Origin: Solirubrobacteraceae bacterium
Lineage (GTDB): Bacteria; Actinomycetota; Thermoleophilia; Solirubrobacterales; Solirubrobacteraceae
Length of the DNA: 64,000 nucleotides
Reading direction: 5' to 3'
NCBI GenBank assembly: GCA_017882375.1
Contig: JADGPP010000004.1
Location: 1 to 64,000 of the forward strand
In this document: in pieces, positions 49,093 to 58,624 of the stretch
How positions within the stretch are numbered: the stretch's first letter is position 1
Layout: every line of letters starts with the position of its first letter
Made by a program: the position numbers and the translations under genes
Notes under the pieces: generated by a model
The model's input: only the letters and a program-made list of their open reading frames with translations
Databases searched by the model: none
Told to the model about the DNA's origin: nothing

Positions 49093-49606
49093 CGAGCAGC
49101 GGATCCGGCAGCTGGCGGACGAGCTCGCGAGCGTTGCGCACGCCCCGGTACGCGTCTATCTGACGGGTGGCTCGACGGCTGTAATCGAGGGGTGGCGGGC
49201 CTCCACGATCGATGTGGATCTGCGGTTCGAACCGGAGGGCGATGAGCTGCTCCGCGCGCTCCCAACGGTGAAGGAGCGGCTGGGGATCAACATCGAGCTG
49301 GCCTCCCCCCCGGATTTCATCCCGGAGCTCCCGGGATGGCGGGACCGCAGCCCGTTCCTGTTCCGCTCCGGGCACATCCAGGTGCATCATTTCGACCTGT
49401 ACTCCCAGGCGCTGTCGAAGATCGAGCGCGGCTTCGCCCAGGACCTCACCGACGTGCAGGCGATGATCTCCGACGGGCTGGTGGACCCCGTCAGGCTGCG
49501 CGGCTTCTACCAGCAGATCGAGCCGGAGCTGTTCCGCTACCCAGCGATCGACCCACCCGCGTTTCGCAGCAGAGTCGAGAGCGCGCTCGCCGACAGTCCG
49601 GGATGA
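49076..49606 (+). CDS. Nucleotidyltransferase-fold protein (DUF6036/AbiEii-like), TA-type
   Basis: VRVYLTGGSTAVIEGWRASTIDVDLRFEPEGDELLRALPTVKERLGINIELASPPDFIPELPGW; GGS...DxD motif. Confidence 0.8.
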   Translation: MRPPVDEQRIRQLADELASVAHAPVRVYLTGGSTAVIEGWRASTIDVDLRFEPEGDELLRALPTVKERLGINIELASPPDFIPELPGWRDRSPFLFRSGHIQVHHFDLYSQALSKIERGFAQDLTDVQAMISDGLVDPVRLRGFYQQIEPELFRYPAIDPPAFRSRVESALADSPG

Positions 49607-49632
49607 AGCTCGCGCGGACCGCCCGCTCCCGC

Positions 49633-49734
49633 GCTCGCCCGTCCGGGCGAGGAGCCACCGGGGGTGACGCTGGGAGCGTTGCACCTGGAGCCCGTCGCGA
49701 TGAGCGCTGGCGCCGAGCTCATCTACGCCTGACG
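49633..49734 (+). repeat. Partial duplicate of the 3' end of the HicB-like gene
   Basis: Close match to 48605-48706, including tggagcccgtcgcgatgagcgctggcgccgagctc(a/g)tctacgcctgacg. Confidence 0.9.
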
Positions 49735-49851
49735 GACGCACAGAGCGGCGAGCAGACCGTCCGGCGCTGACGGTGCGGGGTCAATCGGCGCGCCGCGCAG
49801 CCGTCGGTCAGTTCTTCCGTGCGATCTTGGACAGCGCATTACAGTGCGCCG

Positions 49852-50466
49852 ATGGTCCACGATTGCGAGGCGGAGGTTTGGCGGACCAAGGACGGGCGCG
49901 CGTGGCGTATCGGATGCCGCGCAGAGATTGCCTGGATTGACGAGAACACGCCCAGCGGGTTAGCGATCACGTCTGCGATTCCCCCGGTGTTCGAGGCCTA
50001 CGCCACCCTTGAGTTCCCTGGCAGCGGTGACCACGACTCCTCGTCGGAGCGCGAGGATCCCGACCGCCACAACGCCAGCGTGCTGAGCGTGCTCAGCGAG
50101 CACACGGCGGCGCAGCCGTGGTGGCTGGGCTATCTCGAGATAGGCGACGATACGGACGTTGTTTTCCGTGATGCGCCCAAGGTGAGGACGCGCATTGGAT
50201 GGGAGTACGTCCTGATCGAGGCGGGCCCTGAGCAGGCAGGTGTATGGCGCGAGGACGCGGACTGGAAGGGTGTTCTGCCAGACCTGATGTTCCCCGCCGA
50301 TCACTCGTGGCTCGTCTCGACCCTGTGGGACGACGACTGGACGTGCATTGGCGGGTCGAGGGAGCTGGTCGATGCGTTCCTGGCCCATCCCGACCTGAGA
50401 CACAGGGTTCGTGAGGTCGATCCATCGGACAGCGACGCGACCCCGCCCGGGCATACCGCAATATGA
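49852..50466 (+). CDS. Hypothetical protein
   Basis: 205-codon ORF with unbiased acidic/aromatic composition (MVHDCEAEVWRTKDGRAWRIGCRAEIAWIDENTPSG...). Confidence 0.65.
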   Translation: MVHDCEAEVWRTKDGRAWRIGCRAEIAWIDENTPSGLAITSAIPPVFEAYATLEFPGSGDHDSSSEREDPDRHNASVLSVLSEHTAAQPWWLGYLEIGDDTDVVFRDAPKVRTRIGWEYVLIEAGPEQAGVWREDADWKGVLPDLMFPADHSWLVSTLWDDDWTCIGGSRELVDAFLAHPDLRHRVREVDPSDSDATPPGHTAI

Positions 50467-50549
50467 CCGGTGCGGCGCGCTGACACCGCCCAAAGCACGG
50501 GTTTTTGGCGCGGCATGCCCGGCTGGTGTTAGGCGCCCATAATCCCGAT

Positions 50550-50765
50550 ATGGCGCGCCACACGCGACAGATCATCGGCGGCGCTGTCGCGTTCGTGGGC
50601 GGGATCATTCTGGGTCGCGCCAACGTCGCGCACGGCTCAGTCCATGACGCGCTCTTTGTGATCTCGTGGGCCGTCTATCTGTCCGGCATCGTGCTCTTCA
50701 TTGTCGGCCTAGTGGTTCATCCGGATAGTTCGTTGGCTTATGCCTCGAGTACCTTGCCGGTGTAG
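50550..50765 (+). CDS. Small two-TM membrane protein
   Basis: MARHTRQIIGGAVAFVGGIILGRANVAHGSVHDALFVISWAVYLSGIVLFIVGLVVHPDS; 3' end runs into the IS remnant. Confidence 0.55.
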   Translation: MARHTRQIIGGAVAFVGGIILGRANVAHGSVHDALFVISWAVYLSGIVLFIVGLVVHPDSSLAYASSTLPV

Positions 50766-50848
50766 GTCCACTTGAAGGGTTTGGCGGTTTGGTTGTAGGT
50801 CTCGATGAAGGCGAGCATCTGCTCGGCGAGATCGTCTTCGCTGGTGAA
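50738..50848 (-). pseudogene. IS630-family transposase C-terminal remnant
   Basis: FTSEDDLAEQMLAFIETYNQTAKPFKWTYTGKVLEA. Confidence 0.8.
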
Positions 50849-51040
50849 GGTTCCGGCTCCGCTCGATCGTCCTCGCCGATCTCGATGCGCTTCGCCACAG
50901 CAGGCATACCAAACCCCGATCATCGCTGGACACCACCAGCAACCAGGTTCAGCAAAACCTACAAGACCCCTGCAACCACACGCGAATTAAGCGGATGATC
51001 TACTATAGTAGGTGTTCAGCCTGCACGCCGGTGGTCGCCA

Positions 51041-51739
51041 TCACAGCCCGAGGACCAGGTCGCGTACGGCCGCCGGCTGGGAGAGGAACGGGTGGTGGGC
51101 GGCGTCGAGTTCCACGACGCTGCCCGCGCGACCGGCGAACTCGCGTTGCAGCTCGGCGGGGGTGCCTCTGTCTTCGACGCAGACGATGTACGTCGAGGCT
51201 GTGTGCTGCCAGGCCGCTGACTGCACCGGCTGCTCGAGCACGTGCAAGCTCTGCCGGGCCGTCTTGTGCGTGGCCTCTCGCTGGATCTCCAGATCGCAGT
51301 CCTGCAGAAACGTCTCGGCCAGGGCGTCCGGCCGGACGGTGAACGTGCCGGCCTCGGGATCGATGGCGAGAAACGGGGCGGGCTCCTCCCCGCCGAACGA
51401 GGACAGGCTCTGCCCCAACTCCGGCAGGTAGCTGGACACAAGCAGCAGATGGTGCACGGTGCCGATGCCCGCAGCTGCCTCCGCGGTGACGATCCCGCCG
51501 TAACTATGGGCGACCACGACGGTTGGCTCGTCACTCGCAGTCAATACTTGCCGGACCGCAGCGACATCCTCGGCCAATCCAGGTCCTCCCGCACCCGTCG
51601 GCTCACCCGTCTCGCCGCAGCTCGGCAGGGCGGGCGCCTCGCTGGCGACGCCCCGCTCGGCCAGCAGCTCACCAGTTCGATGCCACCACCACGATCCGTC
51701 CTTGACGCATGCCCCATGCACGAAAACGACCCTCATCAT
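51041..51739 (-). CDS. Alpha/beta-fold hydrolase
   Basis: VVFVHGACVKDGSWWW, VVVAHSYGGIVTAEAAAG, DAAHHPFLSQP. Confidence 0.92.
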   Translation of the reverse strand: MMRVVFVHGACVKDGSWWWHRTGELLAERGVASEAPALPSCGETGEPTGAGGPGLAEDVAAVRQVLTASDEPTVVVAHSYGGIVTAEAAAGIGTVHHLLLVSSYLPELGQSLSSFGGEEPAPFLAIDPEAGTFTVRPDALAETFLQDCDLEIQREATHKTARQSLHVLEQPVQSAAWQHTASTYIVCVEDRGTPAELQREFAGRAGSVVELDAAHHPFLSQPAAVRDLVLGL

Positions 51740-51811
51740 GACCTCCTCGGTTGTTCCGATGTGCCGTCAGCAATAGTAGACGTACTCTTCGTTACGTGAA
51801 AAGATGACGCG

Positions 51812-52372
51812 ATGGGTAGGCACCGGCAACCGCAGATAAGGCAGCGGCTTCTCGACGCATGCACCGACTACGCGCTCGAGCACGGGCTCCCCGACCGGCT
51901 CGAGCCCCTGGCGACCGCCGCAGGCACCTCGAGCCGGATGCTGATTTACCACTTCGGGACGCGTGATGGACTGCTCCGCGAGATCCTCGGACAGGCCCGG
52001 CAACGCCAGGTCGAGGCCTTCACCGACCTCATACGCCTGCGACCCGAAGAGGCATACCCGGTGACTCTGGCCCGCGCGTGGTCCGCGATCTCCGGGCCCC
52101 CGGGCGAGCCCTACCTCCGTATGTTCACCCGGCTGCACGACACTGCGGGAGAACCACTCTGGCCCGGCTTCCGACGGACCGCGACCACCGACTGGCTCGC
52201 ACCGCTCGAGGACGGCCTGCGCAGCCTCGGGCGACCCGAGCTGGCCACCGTCGTACTCGCCGTCATCCGTGGCCTCCTCATGGACCTCGACGCAACCGGC
52301 GATACCGCACGCACGAACCAGGCCTTCGACGACTTCCTCACCACGATCGACAGCCCCCTCCGCTCCCAGTGA
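51812..52372 (+). CDS. TetR family transcriptional regulator
   Basis: RQRLLDACTDYALEHGLPDRLEPLATAAGTSSRMLIYHFGTRDGLLREIL. Confidence 0.92.
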   Translation: MGRHRQPQIRQRLLDACTDYALEHGLPDRLEPLATAAGTSSRMLIYHFGTRDGLLREILGQARQRQVEAFTDLIRLRPEEAYPVTLARAWSAISGPPGEPYLRMFTRLHDTAGEPLWPGFRRTATTDWLAPLEDGLRSLGRPELATVVLAVIRGLLMDLDATGDTARTNQAFDDFLTTIDSPLRSQ

Positions 52373-52695
52373 GGCCCGACAGTAGTCGCGGCGCATCCAG
52401 CGTCCTGCTTTCCGATGGAAGAGGAGCGTCGGCGGCGACATGCCCGGAGTCTTGGATCGCGCGGAAAGCAGACCCTCCCGACGTAGCCAGCGAGACGCCC
52501 GAGATGGACGAGGAGGAGCAGTCTCGGATGGCTCTACGCAGACGCCTCCTTCGTCGACAAAGCAGGTGCCCGCGCGCAAATATCCAAGGCCGCAAATGGA
52601 CAAGCCACTTCAGGAGCGCTGCGCTAGCGGCCTGAAAGGTAGCCGGGGCCGGGCGCGATGAGCGCGATCGTGACCGCGAACGCGGCCCGTCGCTA

Positions 52696-53796
52696 TCAGG
52701 CCCGCTTTACCGGCGCCTCTGGGCGCGAGGCCTCGATCGACTCGCCCTCGACCAGCGCTCGCAGCTGCGCCTTCTCATGCTCACCGCGGCGCATCGCCTG
52801 ACGGTAGACGCGCAGCGCGAGCTCCGGGTCGGTGTGGCCCATTTCGTCCATGACCGTGCCGGGGTCCTCCCCGAGCGCGTACAGCAGCGAGCAGAAGGTG
52901 CGGCGCAGCGAGTGCGGCGTGATGCCCCCCGGGAGGGGAGGCAGGCCCTCCGCTTCCAGCCGTGCGTTCGCGCGGGCGAGAGCGCCCGACCCGGGCTTCT
53001 CCTGCCCGTCCTTCACGCTCGCCGGTCGGCCGAGCACCCGACTCCGGAAGTTGTCCGGGCTCATGCGCCCACCGCTGCGTGTGGCGAATACATAGCTCGC
53101 CTGCGCGGCGTCCTGATGGCGACCACGGAGTGCGAGCAGCTCGTCTCGAAGCGCGCCGCGGATCTTGACCTTTCGTCGCCCAGCGTCCGTCTTCGCCTCG
53201 CCTACCGCGAGCCAGCCACCGGCGAGGTCAACGTCGCGCCAGCGAAGCGCGCAGAGCTCCCCGATCCGCAGCCCGGCGAACACGAGCACGGCGATCATTG
53301 CCCGGCGCTCGATGTGCCTCCGGTCTTTCGGAGCTTTGCGGTCGAGCTCGCCGGCGGCGTCCAGCAGCGCGGTGATCTGCCCGGCGCCGTCGAGATAGGA
53401 GCGGGCCGGGGCCCGTTCGCGGACACGGAGGTCCCTGTCACGGGCCGAGTTGTGGTCGATCAGCTTGCGTTTCACCGCGCGCTCGAGGATCGCTCCGAGC
53501 AGGGTGAGAGTCATGTTGATCGACCGTGCTGAGAGCGACTCGCCCTTGCCGATTTCCTTGCCCTTGTCGTAGATCACGCCCGCGCGCTTGCCGGCGATGT
53601 AGCGCTCGATCGTGGCGAAGGTGATCGCGTCGAGGCGCAGCTCGTTGAGGTAGGGAGCGAGGTGGACGGTCAGCCGCCACCAGTAGTCCGCCTGGGTGCT
53701 CTCGGCGAGCTGATCCTTGGTGAGCGTCCACCATTCGAGCCCGAACTCGCCGAACGTCGGCACGCTCTCGGGCTGCGGTACCTCGCCCACCTGGAG

Positions 53797-53808
<12 letters not shown>
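52696..53808 (-). CDS. int: Tyrosine recombinase/integrase (exact start uncertain, ORF start overlaps tRNA 3' end)
   Basis: SAM-like N-domain; catalytic LVFAGLRIGELCALRWRDVDL...TPHSLRRTFCSLLYALGEDPGTVMDEMGHTDPELALRVYRQ. Confidence 0.96.
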
Positions 53809-53869
<61 letters not shown>

Positions 53870-54138
53870 AGACGACGCGCGCGGGCGCGCCTCGGCTGTG
53901 GCGAGAGCTTACCGCCGCGCAGAGCCGGTCAGGATGCTGCGAGGGGGCCTTCGACGGCGCAGGCAAGCCGCGGACGGCGGGGCGAGACAGCCCGCCGTCA
54001 GGCGGCGAGCTCGCAGAGCTCTTCCAGCTCGATCAGCGCCCGGTCTTCGTCGGCGATGCACCCCGGACAGGCGACGCCCAGGTAATCGCCCTCGCGCGTC
54101 ACGAGCATCCCGGCCCCGCGCGCCGCTACCGTAGCCCC

Positions 54139-55134
54139 ATGGATCTGTCCCTGTTCTTCGCGGGCACAGGCGGGTCGGTGCCGGGTGCGCGACGCGGGCT
54201 GCCCGCGATCCTGCTGCGCCGCGGCGGCGACCGGCTGCTGTTCGACTGCGGCGAAGGCACGCAGCGCCAGCTCGTGCGCTCGGTCGGGCTCGTCGACATG
54301 GAATGCGTGTTCATCACCCACTTCCACGCCGACCACTGGCTCGGGCTGCCCGGGATGCTCAAGTCCTTCGCGCTGCGCGAACGCGACCAGCTGCTGACCG
54401 TCTACGGCCCGCGCGGACTGAACGAACTGATGGGCCTGATGCGCAGCATCTACGGCCGGCTGCCGTATGAGCTGAGCATCGTCGAGCTCGAGCCCGCGCA
54501 GACCGTGCAGCGCGACGGCTATCTGGTCGCCGCCGTGCCGGTCAGCCACCGCGCTCCGTCCTCGTTCGGCTACGCGATCGTCGAGCAGCCGCGCCCCGGG
54601 CACCTCGACGCGCAGCTGGCCGAGCAGCTCGGCGTCAAGCCCGGGCCCGACTTCGGGCGCCTGCAGCGCGGCGAGAGTGTCGACGGCGTCAGCCCCCAGC
54701 AGGTCATGGGTCCCGAGCGCGAGGGCCGCAAGGTCGTCCTCTCCGGCGACACCGAGCCGTGTGAGGCGCTGGCGATCGCCGCGCACGAAGCCGACGTGCT
54801 CGTGCACGAGGCGACGTTCACCGAGGAGGAGGCTGACCGCGCGCGCCTGACCGCCCACAGCACCGCCAGGCAGGCCGCCGAACTGGCGCGCGACGCCGAG
54901 GTGCGGCTGCTCGCGCTCACGCACATGTCCACGCGCTACGCCGGCGGGCAGCTGCGCGACGAGGCGCGCGCTGTGTTCGCCGCCACCGAGGCGCCGCGCG
55001 ACTTCGACACGATCGAGGTGCCGTTTCCCGAGCGCGGTCCCGCCACGCTGTTGCGCTGGTCTGAGCGCCAGGCGCGCGAGCGGGCCGCCACCGGGGAGGC
55101 CGACGAGCCCGCCGAGACCGTCGCAATGCCCTGA
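54139..55134 (+). CDS. rnz: Ribonuclease Z (MBL fold)
   Basis: MDLSLFFAGTGGSVPGARRGLPAILLRRGGDRLLFDCGEGTQRQL...FITHFHADHWLGLPGML. Confidence 0.95.
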   Translation: MDLSLFFAGTGGSVPGARRGLPAILLRRGGDRLLFDCGEGTQRQLVRSVGLVDMECVFITHFHADHWLGLPGMLKSFALRERDQLLTVYGPRGLNELMGLMRSIYGRLPYELSIVELEPAQTVQRDGYLVAAVPVSHRAPSSFGYAIVEQPRPGHLDAQLAEQLGVKPGPDFGRLQRGESVDGVSPQQVMGPEREGRKVVLSGDTEPCEALAIAAHEADVLVHEATFTEEEADRARLTAHSTARQAAELARDAEVRLLALTHMSTRYAGGQLRDEARAVFAATEAPRDFDTIEVPFPERGPATLLRWSERQARERAATGEADEPAETVAMP

Positions 55135-55149
55135 TACATTGGCGAAGAT

Positions 55150-55183
55150 CCTTTAACCCGGTCCTGTGAGGCCAGGAAGGAAG
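55150..55183 (+). promoter_or_regulatory. Candidate PyrR-binding RNA loop overlapping the pyrR ribosome-binding site
   Basis: cctttaacccGGTCCTGTGAGGCCaggaaggaag: UCCnGnGAGG PyrR-loop consensus, SD aggaagg, ATG at 55186. Confidence 0.75.
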
Positions 55184-55185
55184 AG

Positions 55186-55743
55186 ATGGACTCCAGCAGC
55201 GAGAAGGTCGTCCTCCGCGAGGGGGACGTTCAGCGAGCGCTCACGCGCATCGCTCACGAGATCGCCGAGCGCAACCCGCCAGATCGCGCGCTTGCCATCG
55301 TCGGCATCCATCGTCGCGGAGCTTTCCTCGCACACCGCCTGAGGGATCTGCTCGAGGGCCTGCACGATGCCGCGATCCCGCTCGGGGACTTGGATATCGG
55401 CTTCTACCGCGACGACGTCGCCAGCCGTCCCGACGCGCCCGTCGTGCACGCCTCGCACATCGACTTCGACGTAACCGGGCGCACCGTCGTGATCGTCGAC
55501 GACGTGCTCTTCACCGGGCGCACCGTGCGCGCCGCGATCGAGGCGCTGTTCGACTACGGCCGCCCCGAGCGCGTGCAGCTCGCCGTGCTCGCCGACCGCG
55601 GCCATCGCGAGCTGCCGATCCGCCCCGACTACGTCGGCAAGAACCTGCCCACCTCGCGCGCCGAGCACGTGCACGTCCGCGTCCGCGAGCTCGACGGACT
55701 CGACGAGGTCGCGATTGCCCCCGCGGCGTTGGAGGTCGCATGA
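55186..55743 (+). CDS. pyrR: Bifunctional pyr operon regulator/uracil phosphoribosyltransferase PyrR
   Basis: RALTRIAHEIAERN, GIHRRGAFLAHRL, VVIVDDVLFTGRTVRAAIEALFDYGRP. Confidence 0.97.
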   Translation: MDSSSEKVVLREGDVQRALTRIAHEIAERNPPDRALAIVGIHRRGAFLAHRLRDLLEGLHDAAIPLGDLDIGFYRDDVASRPDAPVVHASHIDFDVTGRTVVIVDDVLFTGRTVRAAIEALFDYGRPERVQLAVLADRGHRELPIRPDYVGKNLPTSRAEHVHVRVRELDGLDEVAIAPAALEVA

Positions 55744-56717
55744 CCATGCAGCACCTTCTCTCGATCGAGGACCTCGACCGCGCCGGCATCGAGCGGATCG
55801 TCGAGCAGGCTGCGCGCTTCGCCGAGGTCTCAGACCGCGAGATCAAGAAGGTCCCCGCGCTGCGCGGGCGGATGGTGCTCAACCTCTTCTACGAGGCCTC
55901 CACGCGCACGCGCAGCTCCTTCGAGCTCGCCGCCAAGCGGCTGTCCGCCGACGTCGTCAACTTCGCCGCCAGCGGATCAAGCGTCGAGAAGGGCGAGTCG
56001 CTGAAGGACACCGTGCTGACGCTCAGCGCGCACAAGCCCGATGCGATCGTCCTGCGCACGCCGTGGGCCGGCGCCGCCGAGCTCGTCTCCAAATGGTGCA
56101 GCGCCGCGATCGTCAACGCCGGCGACGGCAAGCGCGAGCACCCCACGCAGGCGCTGCTCGACGTCTACACGCTGCGCAGCCGCCTCGGCGAGCTCGACGG
56201 CGCGTCGATCTGGATCATCGGCGACGTCGCGCACTCGCGCGTCGCGCGCTCGAACATCATCGCCTTCCAGCGCATGGGCGCCAAGGTAACCGTCGCCGGG
56301 CCGCCGACGCTGATCCCGCGCGGGATCGAGGCGCTCGGCTGCGACGTGCGCTTCACGCTCGACGAGCTGCCCTCCGCCGACGTCGTCTACACGCTGCGCA
56401 TGCAGCGCGAGCGCATGAGCGAGACGTGGGTGCCCTCGCTGCGCGAGTACGCCTCCTGGTATCAGGTCAACGGCAAGCGCCTGTCGCCGCGCCAGGTGCT
56501 GATGCACCCCGGGCCGGTCAATCGCGGCGTGGAGCTCTCCGGCGAGGTCGTCGACTCGCCCCAGGCCGTCATCACCGCGCAGGTCGAGGCCGGCGTCGTC
56601 GTGCGCATGGCCGTCCTCTACGAGCTGCTCGCCGGAGCCAGCGCACCCTCGACCTCGCCCTCGTCGGGGCGGCCCGAGGCCGCCGGCGCGGCGATCGGCG
56701 AGCGCCAGCCCGCGTGA
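55740..56717 (+). CDS. pyrB: Aspartate carbamoyltransferase catalytic subunit
   Basis: LFYEASTRTRSSFELAAKRLSADVVNF, HPTQALLDVYTL, MHPGPVNRGVE. Confidence 0.98.
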   Translation: MTMQHLLSIEDLDRAGIERIVEQAARFAEVSDREIKKVPALRGRMVLNLFYEASTRTRSSFELAAKRLSADVVNFAASGSSVEKGESLKDTVLTLSAHKPDAIVLRTPWAGAAELVSKWCSAAIVNAGDGKREHPTQALLDVYTLRSRLGELDGASIWIIGDVAHSRVARSNIIAFQRMGAKVTVAGPPTLIPRGIEALGCDVRFTLDELPSADVVYTLRMQRERMSETWVPSLREYASWYQVNGKRLSPRQVLMHPGPVNRGVELSGEVVDSPQAVITAQVEAGVVVRMAVLYELLAGASAPSTSPSSGRPEAAGAAIGERQPA

Positions 56718-58060
56718 TGGCCGCCAACCCGCTCGTACACGGCCCGCAGCAGCCGGCCGACATGCTCCTGCGCGACGTCCACGTGCTCGATCCGCGCGCG
56801 GGCGTCGACGGCCGCCACGACGTGCGCGTGCGCGCCGGGGAGATCGCCGAGATCGCCCCGCCCGGCACGCTCGCCCACCAGCCCGACGAGGAGTTGCTGG
56901 AGGGCCAGGGGCGCCGCCTGCTGCCGGCCTTCTTCGACCCGCACGTGCACATGCGCACACCAGGCCACGAGCACAAGGAGGACCTCGACAGCGGCACGCG
57001 CGCCGCCGCCGCCGGCGGCTACGCGGCAGTCCTCGCGATGCCCAACACCGACCCCGTCCTGGACTCCGCGCCGCTGCTTCGCTCACTGCGCGACACAGCC
57101 GCGCGCGAAGCGCGCATATCAATCGGTTTTCTGCCCTGCATCACACGCGGCCTGCAGGGTGAGCAGCTCACCGAGATGGCCGAGCTGCGCCAGGAGGGGG
57201 CCGTCGGCTTCACCGACGACGGCATGCCCGTGCAGAGCGCCGGAATGCTGCGCAAGGCGCTTCAGTACCAGCGTCTGTGCGGCGGCGTGATCGCCCTGCA
57301 CGAGGAGGACCCGACGCTCTCGCGCGGGGGATGCGTGCACGAGGGAGTCGTCAGCGCCGCGCTGGGCATCGGCGGAATCCCCACGATCAGCGAGTCGACG
57401 ATGGTCGCCCGCGACGCCGCGCTGGCCGGCTACGAGGATGCGCGCGTGCACTTCCAGCACCTCAGCTGCGTCGCCTCCGTCGACGCCGTCGCCCACGCCA
57501 AGGCGCAGGGCTGGCGCGTCAGCACCGAGGTCTCGCCGCACCATCTGCTGCTCACCGAGCAGGACGTGCGCTCGATGGACACGCGCATGAAGATGAACCC
57601 TCCGCTGGCCACCGAGGCCGACCGCCAGGCGCTGATCGAGGGCTTGCGCTCGGGCACGATCGACTGCGTCGCCACCGATCACGCGCCGCACGCGCGCGAG
57701 GAGAAGGAGGTGCCATTCGAGCAGGCGCCGATGGGCACGACCGGCCTGGAGACCGCCTTCGCCGCGCTCTACACGGGTCTCGTGCTGCCCGGCGTCCTCG
57801 ACCTGAAGCTGCTTGTCGAGCGGATGACCGCCGGCGCGCAGCTGTTCGAGCTGCCCACGCCGCACGTCGTCCCCGGCGAGCTCGCCAACCTCACGCTCGT
57901 CGACCTCGACGCCGAGTGGGTCGCCGGCGAGCGCGGCTGGGAGAGCCGCTCGGAGAACTGCTGCTTTGCCGGGCGCAAGCTGCACGGCCGCGTGCTGCTC
58001 ACGCTCTCCGGCGGCGCCGTCGTCTATCGCGAGCGCGCCTTCTCGGTGGTCGGCGCCTGA
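56717..58060 (+). CDS. pyrC: Dihydroorotase
   Basis: LLPAFFDPHVHMRTPGHEHKEDLDSGTRAAAAGGYAAVLAMPNTDP, DCVATDHAPHAREEKE. Confidence 0.97.
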   Translation: MAANPLVHGPQQPADMLLRDVHVLDPRAGVDGRHDVRVRAGEIAEIAPPGTLAHQPDEELLEGQGRRLLPAFFDPHVHMRTPGHEHKEDLDSGTRAAAAGGYAAVLAMPNTDPVLDSAPLLRSLRDTAAREARISIGFLPCITRGLQGEQLTEMAELRQEGAVGFTDDGMPVQSAGMLRKALQYQRLCGGVIALHEEDPTLSRGGCVHEGVVSAALGIGGIPTISESTMVARDAALAGYEDARVHFQHLSCVASVDAVAHAKAQGWRVSTEVSPHHLLLTEQDVRSMDTRMKMNPPLATEADRQALIEGLRSGTIDCVATDHAPHAREEKEVPFEQAPMGTTGLETAFAALYTGLVLPGVLDLKLLVERMTAGAQLFELPTPHVVPGELANLTLVDLDAEWVAGERGWESRSENCCFAGRKLHGRVLLTLSGGAVVYRERAFSVVGA

Positions 58061-58599
58061 TGGCCCTGCTGCACCGCGATCGCGCCGCGCTCGTCGTCGT
58101 CGACGTGCAGGAGGGCTTTCGCCCCTATGAGTCCTTCGCCGGCGTCGCCGCGTCCTGCGCCAAGCTGCTCGCCGCCGCGCGCGTTCTCGACGTCCCCGCG
58201 CTCGTCTCAGAGCAGTACCCCAAAGGCCTCGGCCACTCCGCGCCCGAGCTGGGACTCGAGGACGAGCCGCGCATCGAGAAGACCGTCTTCTCCGCCGTGC
58301 GCGCCGACGGCTTTGACCGATCGAAGATCGGCCAACACGAGCGCGACCAGGTCGTCGTCTGCGGCATCGAGGCGCACGTGTGCGTCTCACAGACCGTCCA
58401 CGACCTGCTCGACCGCGGCGTCGAAGTCCACGTGCCCGCCGACGCCGTCGGCTCGCGCCACCGAATCGACTACGACCGCGGCCTGGAGCGCCTGCAGCGC
58501 GCCGGAGCCGTCGTCGGCACCGTCGAGGGCTCGCTGTTCGAGCTCTTGGAGCGCGCCGGCACACCCGAGTTCAAGGCCATCCAGAAGCTGATTCTGTGA
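58060..58599 (+). CDS. Isochorismatase-family cysteine hydrolase inside the pyr operon
   Basis: AALVVVDVQEGFRPYE, SEQYPKGLG, VVVCGIEAHVCVSQTVHDLLDRG. Confidence 0.94.
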   Translation: MALLHRDRAALVVVDVQEGFRPYESFAGVAASCAKLLAAARVLDVPALVSEQYPKGLGHSAPELGLEDEPRIEKTVFSAVRADGFDRSKIGQHERDQVVVCGIEAHVCVSQTVHDLLDRGVEVHVPADAVGSRHRIDYDRGLERLQRAGAVVGTVEGSLFELLERAGTPEFKAIQKLIL

Positions 58600-58624
58600 G
58601 CGAGCGCACGGGGCAGCAGAACGC

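Noticed and set aside
51000-51011. Short palindrome ctactatagtag
   Set aside because: Only 12 bp with no clear promoter context; too weak to call.
51767-52603. 278-aa minus-strand ORF
   Set aside because: Antisense to the TetR gene, which has a clear HTH; no convincing homology in the translation.
53998-54115. Short minus-strand cysteine-containing ORF end (MLVTREGDYLGVACPGCIADEDRALIELEELCELAA)
   Set aside because: Looks peptide-like and could be real, but start and family cannot be supported from sequence alone.
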